Source: Chloroflexota bacterium
Lineage (GTDB): Bacteria > Chloroflexota > Limnocylindria > Limnocylindrales > CSP1-4
NCBI GenBank assembly: GCA_021777365.1
Contig: JAJYDP010000395.1
Location: forward strand, 1-5,270
DNA: 5,270 nucleotides
Reading direction: 5' to 3'
Made by a program: the position numbers and the translations under genes. How positions within the stretch are numbered: the stretch's first letter is position 1; each line of letters opens with the position of its first letter. This document shows positions 1-5,270 of the stretch, in pieces. Under the pieces are notes generated by a model. That model was given only the letters and a program-made list of their open reading frames with translations. It was not told the origin of the DNA and made no database searches.

Positions 1-7
1 TAAGGAG
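1..7 (+). promoter_or_regulatory. Shine-Dalgarno site of the acidic protein gene
   Basis: TAAGGAG matches seven bases of the consensus TAAGGAGG complementary to the 3' end of 16S rRNA. It lies 6 bases before the ATG at 14, an ideal spacing, and so fixes that start. The first three bases, TAA, could also be the stop codon of a preceding gene, which would put this gene inside a longer operon; the window begins too late to tell. Confidence 0.75.
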
Positions 8-13
8 CGCACG

Positions 14-931
14 ATGGACCTGAGCCGCAACCAGGCGCTCGGCGAGATCGCCGCCGACGCCGCCCTCGAGCGCCGCGACTTTCTGGCCAAGGCCGCCGAC
101 CAGCTCCACCGGTTCCTCGACGCGAACGCCTCGCGGATCGAGGACGCGGGGGGGCTCATCCTGATCGATGACGATCCGGACTACCTGGCCGTGGCCCCGG
201 ACGGGTCGTTCCGCTCGCGCACCCGGTACCAGGACGATCACGGCGAGTGGATCTCCGAGACCGAGGTCATCGAGTCGCCCGCCGAGCTGGTCGAGCTGTA
301 CAACCCCTCCGAGGTCTTCGCCGCGTTCGCCGAGGCGGCGCGCGCGGCGGCCGGCATGGGCGAAGAGCCGACCGGCGCCGAGGAGCTGATGGAGACGGCC
401 GGGATCGCGCCCGACGAGACCGTGGCGGAGGAGGGCTACGCGGTCGCCGCCGACGAGGGCACGTACGCGGCCGCGGCCGACGCGTGGGCGGCCACCAACG
501 CGGAGGAGGCGCCGCCAGCCGACACCGACGAGGCGGCCGCGCGCCTGTACGACCTCGCGCTGACGTTCCAGGAGCGCAGCCAGAACTCGGAGGCTCGCCT
601 CATCGAGCAGTTCGAATCGGGGGCGCGGCCCCTGGCGGGGCGCGTGGGCGACCTGATGATCATCGACGACGAGGACGAGCGGCTCACCCTCACCGGCGAG
701 GGCAGGCTCGTCGCCGAGGTGGTGCCGGAGGACGAGGAGGGGCGCTGGCGGCGCCTGGACTCGGCGGCCGACCTGGTCGAGTTCTATGACCCGACCGACG
801 TGTTCGGCGACGTGGCCGACGCGCTGGCCGATGCGTTCCCCTCGGCGATCGCCGAGGGCGATGGGGACGACGAGGACGAGGAGAACGCGGACGAGACCGG
901 CGACGACGGTGGGCGAGCCACCCGGGACTGA
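14..931 (+). CDS. Acidic hypothetical protein with two copies of one domain
   Basis: I do not recognise this 305-residue protein. It is very rich in Asp, Glu and Ala, with no signal peptide, membrane segment or cysteine-based metal site, so it is probably a soluble cytoplasmic protein. It contains a degenerate internal duplication. Residues about 46-112 start with GGLILIDDD and end with LVELYNPSEVF plus an alanine-rich helix; residues about 212-275 start with GDLMIIDDE and end with LVEFYDPTDVF plus a similar helix. A charged, probably helical stretch precedes each copy (roughly 20-44 and 183-210). An Ala/Glu-rich linker (about 113-178) separates the halves, and residues 279-305 form an Asp/Glu tail. 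The start is supported by a strong Shine-Dalgarno site. The stop lies 19 bases before pyrK, so co-transcription with the pyrimidine genes is likely. A regulatory or scaffolding role would be guesswork; the protein may simply be a lineage-specific passenger of the operon. Confidence 0.82.
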   Translation: MDLSRNQALGEIAADAALERRDFLAKAADQLHRFLDANASRIEDAGGLILIDDDPDYLAVAPDGSFRSRTRYQDDHGEWISETEVIESPAELVELYNPSEVFAAFAEAARAAAGMGEEPTGAEELMETAGIAPDETVAEEGYAVAADEGTYAAAADAWAATNAEEAPPADTDEAAARLYDLALTFQERSQNSEARLIEQFESGARPLAGRVGDLMIIDDEDERLTLTGEGRLVAEVVPEDEEGRWRRLDSAADLVEFYDPTDVFGDVADALADAFPSAIAEGDGDDEDEENADETGDDGGRATRD

Positions 932-950
932 GGGCAGGGCGCCACGCCCG

Positions 951-1808
951 ATGCGCCTCCTCGACGCCGAGCTCGTCGAGTCGCGGGAGATCCTCCCCCA
1001 CCAGTGGATCCAGCGATACCGGGCCCCGTGGCTGGCCTCCGGCTCCCGCGCCGGCCAGTTCGTGCACGTACGAACCCCCGACTACTCGGGGCTGGTGCTC
1101 CGGCGTCCGATCAGCATCAACACCATCGACCGCCTGGCCGGCGAGATCACGCTGCACTTCCGGATCGCCGGCAAGGGCACCGAGCTCATGGCGCGCGCGC
1201 GTCCCGGTGACGCCGTCCCGATGCTGGGTCCGCTCGGCCGTCCCTTCGAGGTCGACCCGCGCACGCACCACGTGCTGCTGATAGCCGGCGGGCTGGGAAT
1301 CGCCGGTGTCCGGGCACTCGCCGACGAGTCGCTCGAGGCGGGGCGACAGGTCACCCTGCTCTTCGGGGCCGCGTCGGCCGGGGACGTCTACCCCTCCTCG
1401 CTGCTCCCCGACGAGGTCGAATACATCGTCGCGACCGAGGACGGCTCGCTGGGACAGCCGGGTCGCGTGACCGACCTGGTGCCGGCGTACGAGGCGTGGG
1501 CCGACCAGGCGTTCGCGTGTGGCCCGCGCCCGATGCTCGCCGCGCTCGCGGCGCTCGCCACCGGGCGGCAGGGACGGATGGGCGTGGCACGACTGGGGCG
1601 GAAGCGCGGCGGCGGCAGACCGGTGCCACTCGGGTCGGCCCAGGCGCGCCGCCGATCGTGGCTCCAGGTCTCGATGGAGCAGCACATGGGCTGTGCCGTG
1701 GGTGCGTGCCTCGGGTGCGTCGTCTGGGGCGTCGAAGGGCCGGTGCGGGTCTGCCGCGAGGGTCCGGTCTTCGCGTCCGACGAGATCGCCTGGGAGGAAC
1801 CCGCGTGA
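951..1808 (+). CDS. pyrK: Dihydroorotate dehydrogenase electron transfer subunit PyrK
   Basis: This is the FAD and [2Fe-2S] partner of class 1B dihydroorotate dehydrogenase. It carries electrons from the FMN of PyrD to NAD+ in the cytoplasm (family knowledge). The 285-residue product shows the ferredoxin-reductase layout: a beta-barrel FAD domain with the RRPISI motif (51-56), a nucleotide-binding domain with GGLGIAGV (113-120) and CGPRPM (190-195), and a C-terminal cluster motif with Cys248, 253, 256 and 268, spaced C-x4-C-x2-C-x11-C as in PyrK. It ends with the typical VCREGPVF stretch. About 30 extra residues, rich in Arg and Gly (204-237), sit between CGPRPM and the cluster motif; length is otherwise near the usual 250-265. 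I chose the ATG at 951 because the conserved beta-barrel begins there and a purine-rich AGGGCAGGG lies upstream (931-939). An in-frame GTG at 909 would overlap the previous gene. pyrD follows, which confirms the assignment. Confidence 0.95.
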   Translation: MRLLDAELVESREILPHQWIQRYRAPWLASGSRAGQFVHVRTPDYSGLVLRRPISINTIDRLAGEITLHFRIAGKGTELMARARPGDAVPMLGPLGRPFEVDPRTHHVLLIAGGLGIAGVRALADESLEAGRQVTLLFGAASAGDVYPSSLLPDEVEYIVATEDGSLGQPGRVTDLVPAYEAWADQAFACGPRPMLAALAALATGRQGRMGVARLGRKRGGGRPVPLGSAQARRRSWLQVSMEQHMGCAVGACLGCVVWGVEGPVRVCREGPVFASDEIAWEEPA

Positions 1809-1860
1809 ACGGCGTACGGCGTGCCAGGGTGACGCAACGGGCGCACGTGGCGCGGGGCCG

Positions 1861-1867
1861 GGAGAGG
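1861..1867 (+). promoter_or_regulatory. Possible Shine-Dalgarno site for a longer PyrD
   Basis: GGAGAGG lies 5 bases before an in-frame GTG at 1873. If used, it would give PyrD a 44-residue N-terminal addition relative to the ATG at 2005 and shorten the pyrK-pyrD gap to 64 bases. The stretch 1809-2004 contains no other gene that I can support. Confidence 0.35.
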
Positions 1868-2004
1868 GCGCGGTGAGGCGCAAGCGCTCGGTCGTCACGA
1901 GCGGGCCCCGACCCCGCGATCCGTATGCCGGCATGCCCCGGCTCGGGATCCGTGCCCCCCGGACGAAGTCCGTCGCCACGGCGGCCGGGAGTACTGGTCC
2001 CGCC

Positions 2005-3045
2005 ATGATCGAGCCCGGCCCCGGGCGCGGGCCGGTGCCGGTGGCAGCGGCCGGACACGATCCCGACATCGCGGCCGTCGATCTGTCGGTCGACCTGGCT
2101 CCGAGGCGGCCCGGGCGGCTGGTCCTCCAGAACCCCGTGATGGTCGCGTCCGGCACCTTCGGATACGGCATCGAGTACGGCGAGGTGGTCGACGTCGAGC
2201 GGCTTGGCGCGATCTGCTGCAAGGGCACCACGCTGAAACCGCGCTCGGGCAATCCGCCGCCGCGCGTGACCGAGACGCCGGGCGGAATGCTCAACTCGAT
2301 CGGGCTGCAGAACCCCGGCGTGGACGCGGTGATCGAACGATACGCGCCGCTCTGGGCGGGCTGGCAGGTCCCGGTCATCGTCAACGTCGCGGGCGAGTCG
2401 ATCGACGACTACGTGGGCGTCGTCCGGAAGCTCGACGGCGTCCCCGGCGTGGCCGGCATCGAGCTCAACATCAGCTGCCCGAACGTGGGCAAGGGCGGGC
2501 TGCAGTTCGCCGTCGACCGCGAGGCGGCGGCGTCCGTGACGGCCGCGGTCCGTCGCGCCACGGACCTCCCCCTGCTGGTCAAGCTGTCGCCGAACGTCGC
2601 CGACATCCGGCCGATCGCCAGGGCGATCGAGGACGCGGGGGCCGACGCGATCACCGCGATCAACACCCTGTCCGGCATCGCGATCGACCGGCGCACCGGC
2701 AAGCCGCTGCTCGGCAACGTCTACGGCGGGCTGTCGGGCCCCGCGATCCGGCCCGTTGCCCTGCGGGTCGTATACGAGGTCGCGCAGGTCGTCGACATCC
2801 CGATCGTCGCGATCGGGGGCGTCGCCGCGCTCGACGATGCGCTCGACTACCTGGCCGCGGGGGCGGTCGCGGTCCAGGTCGGCACCGCGATCTTCGCCGA
2901 CCCCGAGGTGCCGCTGCGGATCGTCGAGGAGCTCCGCGCGTACTGCGCCGCGCGCGGGCTCACCAGCCACCTGCCGCTCGTCGGGTCCGCACTCCCGGCG
3001 CGGCCCAACCGGCCCTCCGCGAAGGGCGTGGAGTATCGACCATGA
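2005..3045 (+). CDS. pyrD: Dihydroorotate dehydrogenase, class 1B catalytic subunit
   Basis: It oxidises dihydroorotate to orotate, the fourth step of UMP synthesis, with FMN as cofactor and NAD+ as final acceptor via PyrK (family knowledge). The protein is a complete TIM-barrel enzyme. Numbered from the ATG at 2005 (346 residues): ASGTFGYG near the N-terminus, FMN/substrate Lys73 in CKGTTL, the substrate loop NSIGLQNPG (97-105), catalytic Cys158 in NISCPN, Lys193 in VKLSPN, Asn220 in INTLSG, and the FMN-phosphate motifs GGLSG (241-245), IGGV (270-273) and VQVGTAIF (290-297). A catalytic Cys rather than Ser marks class 1, and the adjacent pyrK marks 1B. Typical family members are about 300-310 residues and begin near VDLSVDLA, so even this start adds about 24 Pro/Gly/Ala-rich residues. 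In-frame alternatives are GTG 1873 (better ribosome site, 390 residues), ATG 1933, and GTG 2035 and 2041; the exact start is unsure. The stop overlaps the pyrE start. Confidence 0.95.
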   Translation: MIEPGPGRGPVPVAAAGHDPDIAAVDLSVDLAPRRPGRLVLQNPVMVASGTFGYGIEYGEVVDVERLGAICCKGTTLKPRSGNPPPRVTETPGGMLNSIGLQNPGVDAVIERYAPLWAGWQVPVIVNVAGESIDDYVGVVRKLDGVPGVAGIELNISCPNVGKGGLQFAVDREAAASVTAAVRRATDLPLLVKLSPNVADIRPIARAIEDAGADAITAINTLSGIAIDRRTGKPLLGNVYGGLSGPAIRPVALRVVYEVAQVVDIPIVAIGGVAALDDALDYLAAGAVAVQVGTAIFADPEVPLRIVEELRAYCAARGLTSHLPLVGSALPARPNRPSAKGVEYRP

Positions 3046-3890
3046 CCATGCGACGATCAGCCCCGGCCAGCGGGGCAGCCCCGGCCGGCGAACCAGGTCC
3101 AGGCGGTGGAGCGGCCCCGGAGCCCGGCTCGGGCCCGGACGTGGCCGAGCGGGTCGAGGAGCTGTTCATCGCCTCGGGCGCGCTGCGCCAGGGGCATTTC
3201 AAGCTGAAGAGCGGCCGCCACGCGGAGCGTTACCTGGAGAAGTTCCAGGTGCTGCAGTACCCGGAGGCCGTGTCCGAGTTGTGCCGATACCTGGCGGCGC
3301 TCGCGCTGGGGCCGGACGGCCGCCGGGTGGACGTGGTGGTCGGGCCCACGACCGGTGGCGTGATCCTGGCGTTCGAGGTCGCCCGCCAGCTGGGAGTGCG
3401 CGGCATCTTCGCCGAGGAGATCCGCGACCCGGACGGCACCACGCGACGGGAGTTCCGGCGCGGGTTCCGGCTCTCCGAGGGCGAACGCGTGCTGCTGGTC
3501 GACGACATCCTGACGACGGGAGGCTCGCTGCTGGCGATGCTGCCGCCGATCGAGGCGGCCGGGGCCGAGCTGACGCTGGCGGCGGTCCTCGTGGACCGCT
3601 CGGGCGGGCTCCAGAGCGTGACATCCCCCGTGAGCGGCCACGCGTACCCGGCCGCGGCGCTCTGGACGCTCGAGCTGCCCACGTACGAGCCCGGGGCCAC
3701 CACGTGCCCGGGCTGCGCTGCAGGTCTGCCGCTGGAGGCGCCGGGATCGAGCGGGACGGCCCCGCACCCACCGGCCGCCTCCCTGGTGGAGGGTGCGAGA
3801 GCCGGTCATGCCGGCACGGGGATGCCGCGCGCCGCGGCCCCCGACTCGCAGACGGGCGGCAGGCCCGGGTCGCTGGGTCCGTCAGTCTGA
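3042..3890 (+). CDS. pyrE: Orotate phosphoribosyltransferase
   Basis: PyrE transfers the phosphoribosyl group of PRPP to orotate, giving OMP, which PyrF then decarboxylates (family knowledge). Visible motifs in the 282-residue product are FKLKSGRHAERYLEKF (53-68), where Lys56 fits the conserved LKSGR lysine; VGPTTGGVILA (from about 100); the conserved FRRGF stretch; and the PRPP-binding VLLVDDILTTGGS (150-162, acidic pair Asp154-Asp155). The core ends with LPTYEPG and a CPGC pair (Cys222, Cys225), followed by GLPLEAPGS. Usual length is about 180-230 residues. The excess is a Pro/Gly/Ala-rich N-terminal stretch of about 33 residues and a tail of about 45 residues after Ser237 with no recognisable domain. 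The ATG at 3042 overlaps the pyrD TGA as ATGA, favouring coupled translation. ATG 3048 is also possible, and GTG 3141 would remove the N-terminal extension. No pyrF is seen downstream. Confidence 0.95.
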   Translation: MTMRRSAPASGAAPAGEPGPGGGAAPEPGSGPDVAERVEELFIASGALRQGHFKLKSGRHAERYLEKFQVLQYPEAVSELCRYLAALALGPDGRRVDVVVGPTTGGVILAFEVARQLGVRGIFAEEIRDPDGTTRREFRRGFRLSEGERVLLVDDILTTGGSLLAMLPPIEAAGAELTLAAVLVDRSGGLQSVTSPVSGHAYPAAALWTLELPTYEPGATTCPGCAAGLPLEAPGSSGTAPHPPAASLVEGARAGHAGTGMPRAAAPDSQTGGRPGSLGPSV

Positions 3891-3893
3891 TCG

Positions 3894-3914
3894 CACGCCG
3901 GCCCGACCGGCGTG
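3894..3914 (+). terminator. GC-rich hairpin after pyrE, possible terminator
   Basis: CACGCCGG (3894-3901) and CCGGCGTG (3907-3914) form a perfect 8-bp stem with a 5-base loop, starting 3 bases after the pyrE stop. No run of T follows, so it is not a standard intrinsic terminator. In very GC-rich genomes such a stem may still end transcription or protect the 3' end of the pyr message. Placement supports the call; the missing T tract weakens it. Confidence 0.35.
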
Positions 3915-3971
3915 GACGACTCGAGGCTCCTGGCAGGGATTATCGGCATGGTAGTTACCGCCGAACGGCCC

Positions 3972-3993
3972 TTGACAGCGAGTCCGCTACAAT
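3972..3993 (+). promoter_or_regulatory. Promoter-like elements upstream of ctaA
   Basis: A perfect -35-like TTGACA (3972-3977) and a good -10-like TACAAT (3988-3993) stand out against GC-rich surroundings in the only sizeable intergenic region, about 100 bases before the ctaA start. They are separated by only 10 bases instead of 16-18, so they cannot both serve one ordinary sigma-70 promoter. The TACAAT box alone may be the working -10 element with a start near 4000, which would leave a leader of about 95 bases. I see no good -35 at the normal distance from it. Confidence 0.4.
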
Positions 3994-4032
3994 CGCGGCC
4001 GTAGCGTCCCGCCGCGTCCCGGTCCCCTTCCT

Positions 4033-4053
4033 GCACGGTCCCCGCACGGTCCC
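4033..4053 (+). repeat. Direct repeat in the ctaA leader
   Basis: GCACGGTCCC occurs at 4033-4042 and again at 4044-4053, an 11-base period, close to one helical turn. A shorter related GGTCCC lies at 4021-4026. The repeats fall between the promoter-like boxes and the ctaA start, where a regulator or RNA element could act. Chance similarity in GC-rich DNA is also possible. Confidence 0.4.
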
Positions 4054-4095
4054 GCTTCCATCCGATCGATCGCTTCGAGGTCACGCAGCGCACAC

Positions 4096-5270
4096 ATGAC
4101 GCGCTTCCAGAGGCTCGCCCTCACCACCGCGGTCGCCACCTACCTCCTCGTCGTCATCGGTGCCATCGTGCGCAGCACGGGATCGGGGATGGGTTGCCCC
4201 GACTGGCCGCTGTGCCACGGCCAGATCATCCCCTCCACCACCGATTACCACCCGTGGCTGGAATGGATCCACCGCTTCATCGCCATGATCATCGGGTTCC
4301 TCGCGCTCGGCGTGGCCGTCCTCGCCTGGCGCGGGTACCGGAACCGCCGCTCGATCCTCTGGCCGTCGCTGGTCGCCGTCGTGGTGGTGCTGATCCAGGC
4401 GGCACTCGGCGCGATCACGGTGGCCGAGAACAACGCGGGCGACACGGTCACGGCGCACCTCGCCACGGCCATGATCCTGCTGGGCATCCTCGTCTACGTC
4501 GCGATCCGTGCCCGCTATCCCGATGAGCTGCCGGCCCGGGGCGCCAGCCAGCGGTTCACGCTGCTGGCCGCCCTCGCGGCCGCGAGCATCTACTCCCTGC
4601 TGCTCTTCGGGTCGCACGTCACCGCGACCGGCGCGGCGTTGATCTTCCCCGACTGGCCGCTCTTCAACGGCTCGCTGATCCCCTCGTTCAGCCAGTACCC
4701 CGCCGAGGAGATGGCGCAGTTCCTCCACCGCGCCGTGACGGTGATCGCCGGGATCATCCTGCTGGTGGCCGCCTGGGCGGCGATGCGCCAGCCGCGGTCC
4801 CGGCGCGGGCCCGTCGTCGCGATGATGCACACGGCCGTGGCGCTGTTCATCGTGCAGATCTTCGTCGGCGCGGCGCAGATCTTCACGTCGCTTGCCGACT
4901 GGGCCGTCGCGCTCCACGTGGCCCTGGCTGCGGCGATCTGGGCGCTCACGCTCGGCGCGGCGATCCAGAGCTACTACCTCGCGCGGCTGGAAGGCCGCCC
5001 GACCGCGCAGGCAGGCGGAGAGCCGGCGCCCGGGGGGGACGGCAGCGGAACCCACGGCGGCAGCGGCACTCACGGCGGCAGCGGCACTCACGGCGAGCGC
5101 CCCGACCTGGGCCCTGCCGGCCTGTCGGCATTCGCGGCAGAGGCGCCCGCGGGCTCCCCCCGCGAGGTCGTCGCGGACCTCCTCGAGCGCGCACCGTTCA
5201 CCCCCGCCGAGGCCGCGAGCCCGGCCGGGCGGGTCGGGTGGCGCGCCCGCGCTGGCGCCTACGTGGCGCT
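4096..5270 (+). CDS. ctaA: Haem A synthase CtaA, probably fused to CtaB (partial)
   Basis: The frame stays open from ATG 4096 to the right edge (391 codons plus two bases). Residues 1-296 are a complete CtaA/Cox15 domain, the membrane enzyme that oxidises a methyl group of haem O to make haem A for cytochrome oxidase (family knowledge). About eight membrane helices are visible (roughly 6-27, 57-79, 85-107, 117-139, 154-175, 208-228, 236-262, 268-296). Each expected haem-ligand histidine is present: His59 (EWIHR), His121 (TAHLA), His211 (FLHR) and His274 (ALHVA). The first extracytoplasmic loop has the cysteine pair Cys34/Cys40 in GCPDWPLC; the matching second loop has Phe184 and Phe190 in FPDWPLF. 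A hydrophilic linker (about 300-380) with three GSGTHG repeats follows. The frame then reads RARAGAYVAL at the edge, which resembles the start of CtaB just before its TKPRI motif. A CtaA-CtaB fusion is therefore likely, but the CtaB part is outside the window. GAGG (4077-4080) is a weak, distant ribosome site; the start rests on homology. Confidence 0.93.
   Translation, partial: MTRFQRLALTTAVATYLLVVIGAIVRSTGSGMGCPDWPLCHGQIIPSTTDYHPWLEWIHRFIAMIIGFLALGVAVLAWRGYRNRRSILWPSLVAVVVVLIQAALGAITVAENNAGDTVTAHLATAMILLGILVYVAIRARYPDELPARGASQRFTLLAALAAASIYSLLLFGSHVTATGAALIFPDWPLFNGSLIPSFSQYPAEEMAQFLHRAVTVIAGIILLVAAWAAMRQPRSRRGPVVAMMHTAVALFIVQIFVGAAQIFTSLADWAVALHVALAAAIWALTLGAAIQSYYLARLEGRPTAQAGGEPAPGGDGSGTHGGSGTHGGSGTHGERPDLGPAGLSAFAAEAPAGSPREVVADLLERAPFTPAEAASPAGRVGWRARAGAYVA
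5041..5094 (+). repeat. Three tandem 18-bp repeats within the ctaA linker
   Basis: The unit GGCAGCGGCACTCACGGC occurs three times in tandem: 5041-5058 (two mismatches), 5059-5076 and 5077-5094 (both exact). Being a multiple of three, the repeat keeps the frame and encodes GSGTHG three times, residues 316-333 of the CtaA product. It lies in the hydrophilic linker after the last CtaA helix, where changes in length should be tolerated. Confidence 0.9.

Noticed and set aside
247..789. Plus-strand Arg/Gly-rich frame inside the acidic gene
   Set aside because: It is a shifted reading of the Asp/Glu/Ala codons. The frame starting at 14 has the ribosome site and the duplicated domain.
1925..1934. 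Palindrome ATGCCGGCAT upstream of the PyrD core
   Set aside because: It is a single 10-base palindrome with no second copy or promoter nearby, and may lie inside the coding frame. Expected by chance.
690..2384. Long open frame on the minus strand, opposite the acidic gene, pyrK and pyrD
   Set aside because: The product is low-complexity and rich in Arg, Gly and Pro with no family motifs, and it lies opposite three well-supported genes. Long antisense frames are expected at this GC content.
1351..2970. Second long minus-strand frame opposite pyrK and pyrD
   Set aside because: It overlaps the first antisense frame and lies opposite conserved catalytic motifs of PyrD. The Arg/Asp/Gly-rich composition is that of a shadow frame.
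4063..4072. Palindrome CGATCGATCG in the ctaA leader
   Set aside because: It is a simple self-repeating tetramer typical of GC-rich genomes. No second copy, so an operator call is not justified.
3891..4095. Possible riboswitch, attenuator or small RNA gene in the pyrE-ctaA spacer
   Set aside because: Beyond the short hairpin, promoter-like boxes and direct repeats, I see no recognisable riboswitch core, tRNA-like fold or T-tract terminator.
2756..4099. Long plus-strand frame overlapping pyrD and pyrE
   Set aside because: Its translation is Arg/Gly/Pro-rich in a shifted frame, whereas pyrE in the other frame has all expected motifs.
4081..5091. Minus-strand frame opposite ctaA
   Set aside because: It is rich in Arg, Asp, Gly and His and mirrors a clearly conserved membrane protein. 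No ribosome site or motif supports it.

Overview
The window is a compact, very GC-rich bacterial segment with every supported gene on the + strand. It holds four complete genes and one that runs off the right edge. The first part (14-3890) reads as a pyrimidine-biosynthesis operon: an unrecognised acidic protein with an internal duplication (14-931), then PyrK (951-1808), PyrD (about 2005-3045) and PyrE (3042-3890). After a short intergenic region (3891-4095), a haem A synthase (CtaA/Cox15) gene begins at 4096. Its reading frame continues past the eight-helix domain through a repeat-containing linker into what looks like the first residues of a haem O synthase (CtaB) domain.

PyrD is a class 1B dihydroorotate dehydrogenase (catalytic cysteine in an NISCPN motif), and its partner PyrK carries FAD, a pyridine-nucleotide fold and a four-cysteine [2Fe-2S] motif. 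Together they oxidise dihydroorotate to orotate and pass the electrons to NAD+. PyrE then joins orotate to PRPP to give OMP. The pyrD stop and pyrE start overlap (ATGA), which suggests translational coupling. The acidic gene ends 19 bases before pyrK, so it is probably co-transcribed, but its role is unknown.

CtaA and CtaB convert haem B to haem O and then haem A for aa3/caa3-type cytochrome c oxidases, so the organism is probably aerobic. Very high GC, the class 1B pyr cluster and the likely CtaA-CtaB fusion suit a high-GC Chloroflexota lineage (for example Limnocylindria-like soil or freshwater bacteria). This assignment is an impression, not something the sequence proves; an actinobacterial or other deep-branching high-GC host is not excluded.

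The enzymes are ordinary in their cores. The less ordinary material lies at the edges: the duplicated acidic protein in a pyr operon, a basic insertion of about 30 residues in PyrK just before its iron-sulfur motif, proline/glycine/alanine-rich extensions on PyrD and PyrE, the CtaA-CtaB join with an 18-bp tandem repeat in its linker, and an oddly spaced promoter-like pair followed by direct repeats upstream of ctaA. I see no RNA gene, CRISPR array, insertion sequence or clear sign of a new defence or mobile system.
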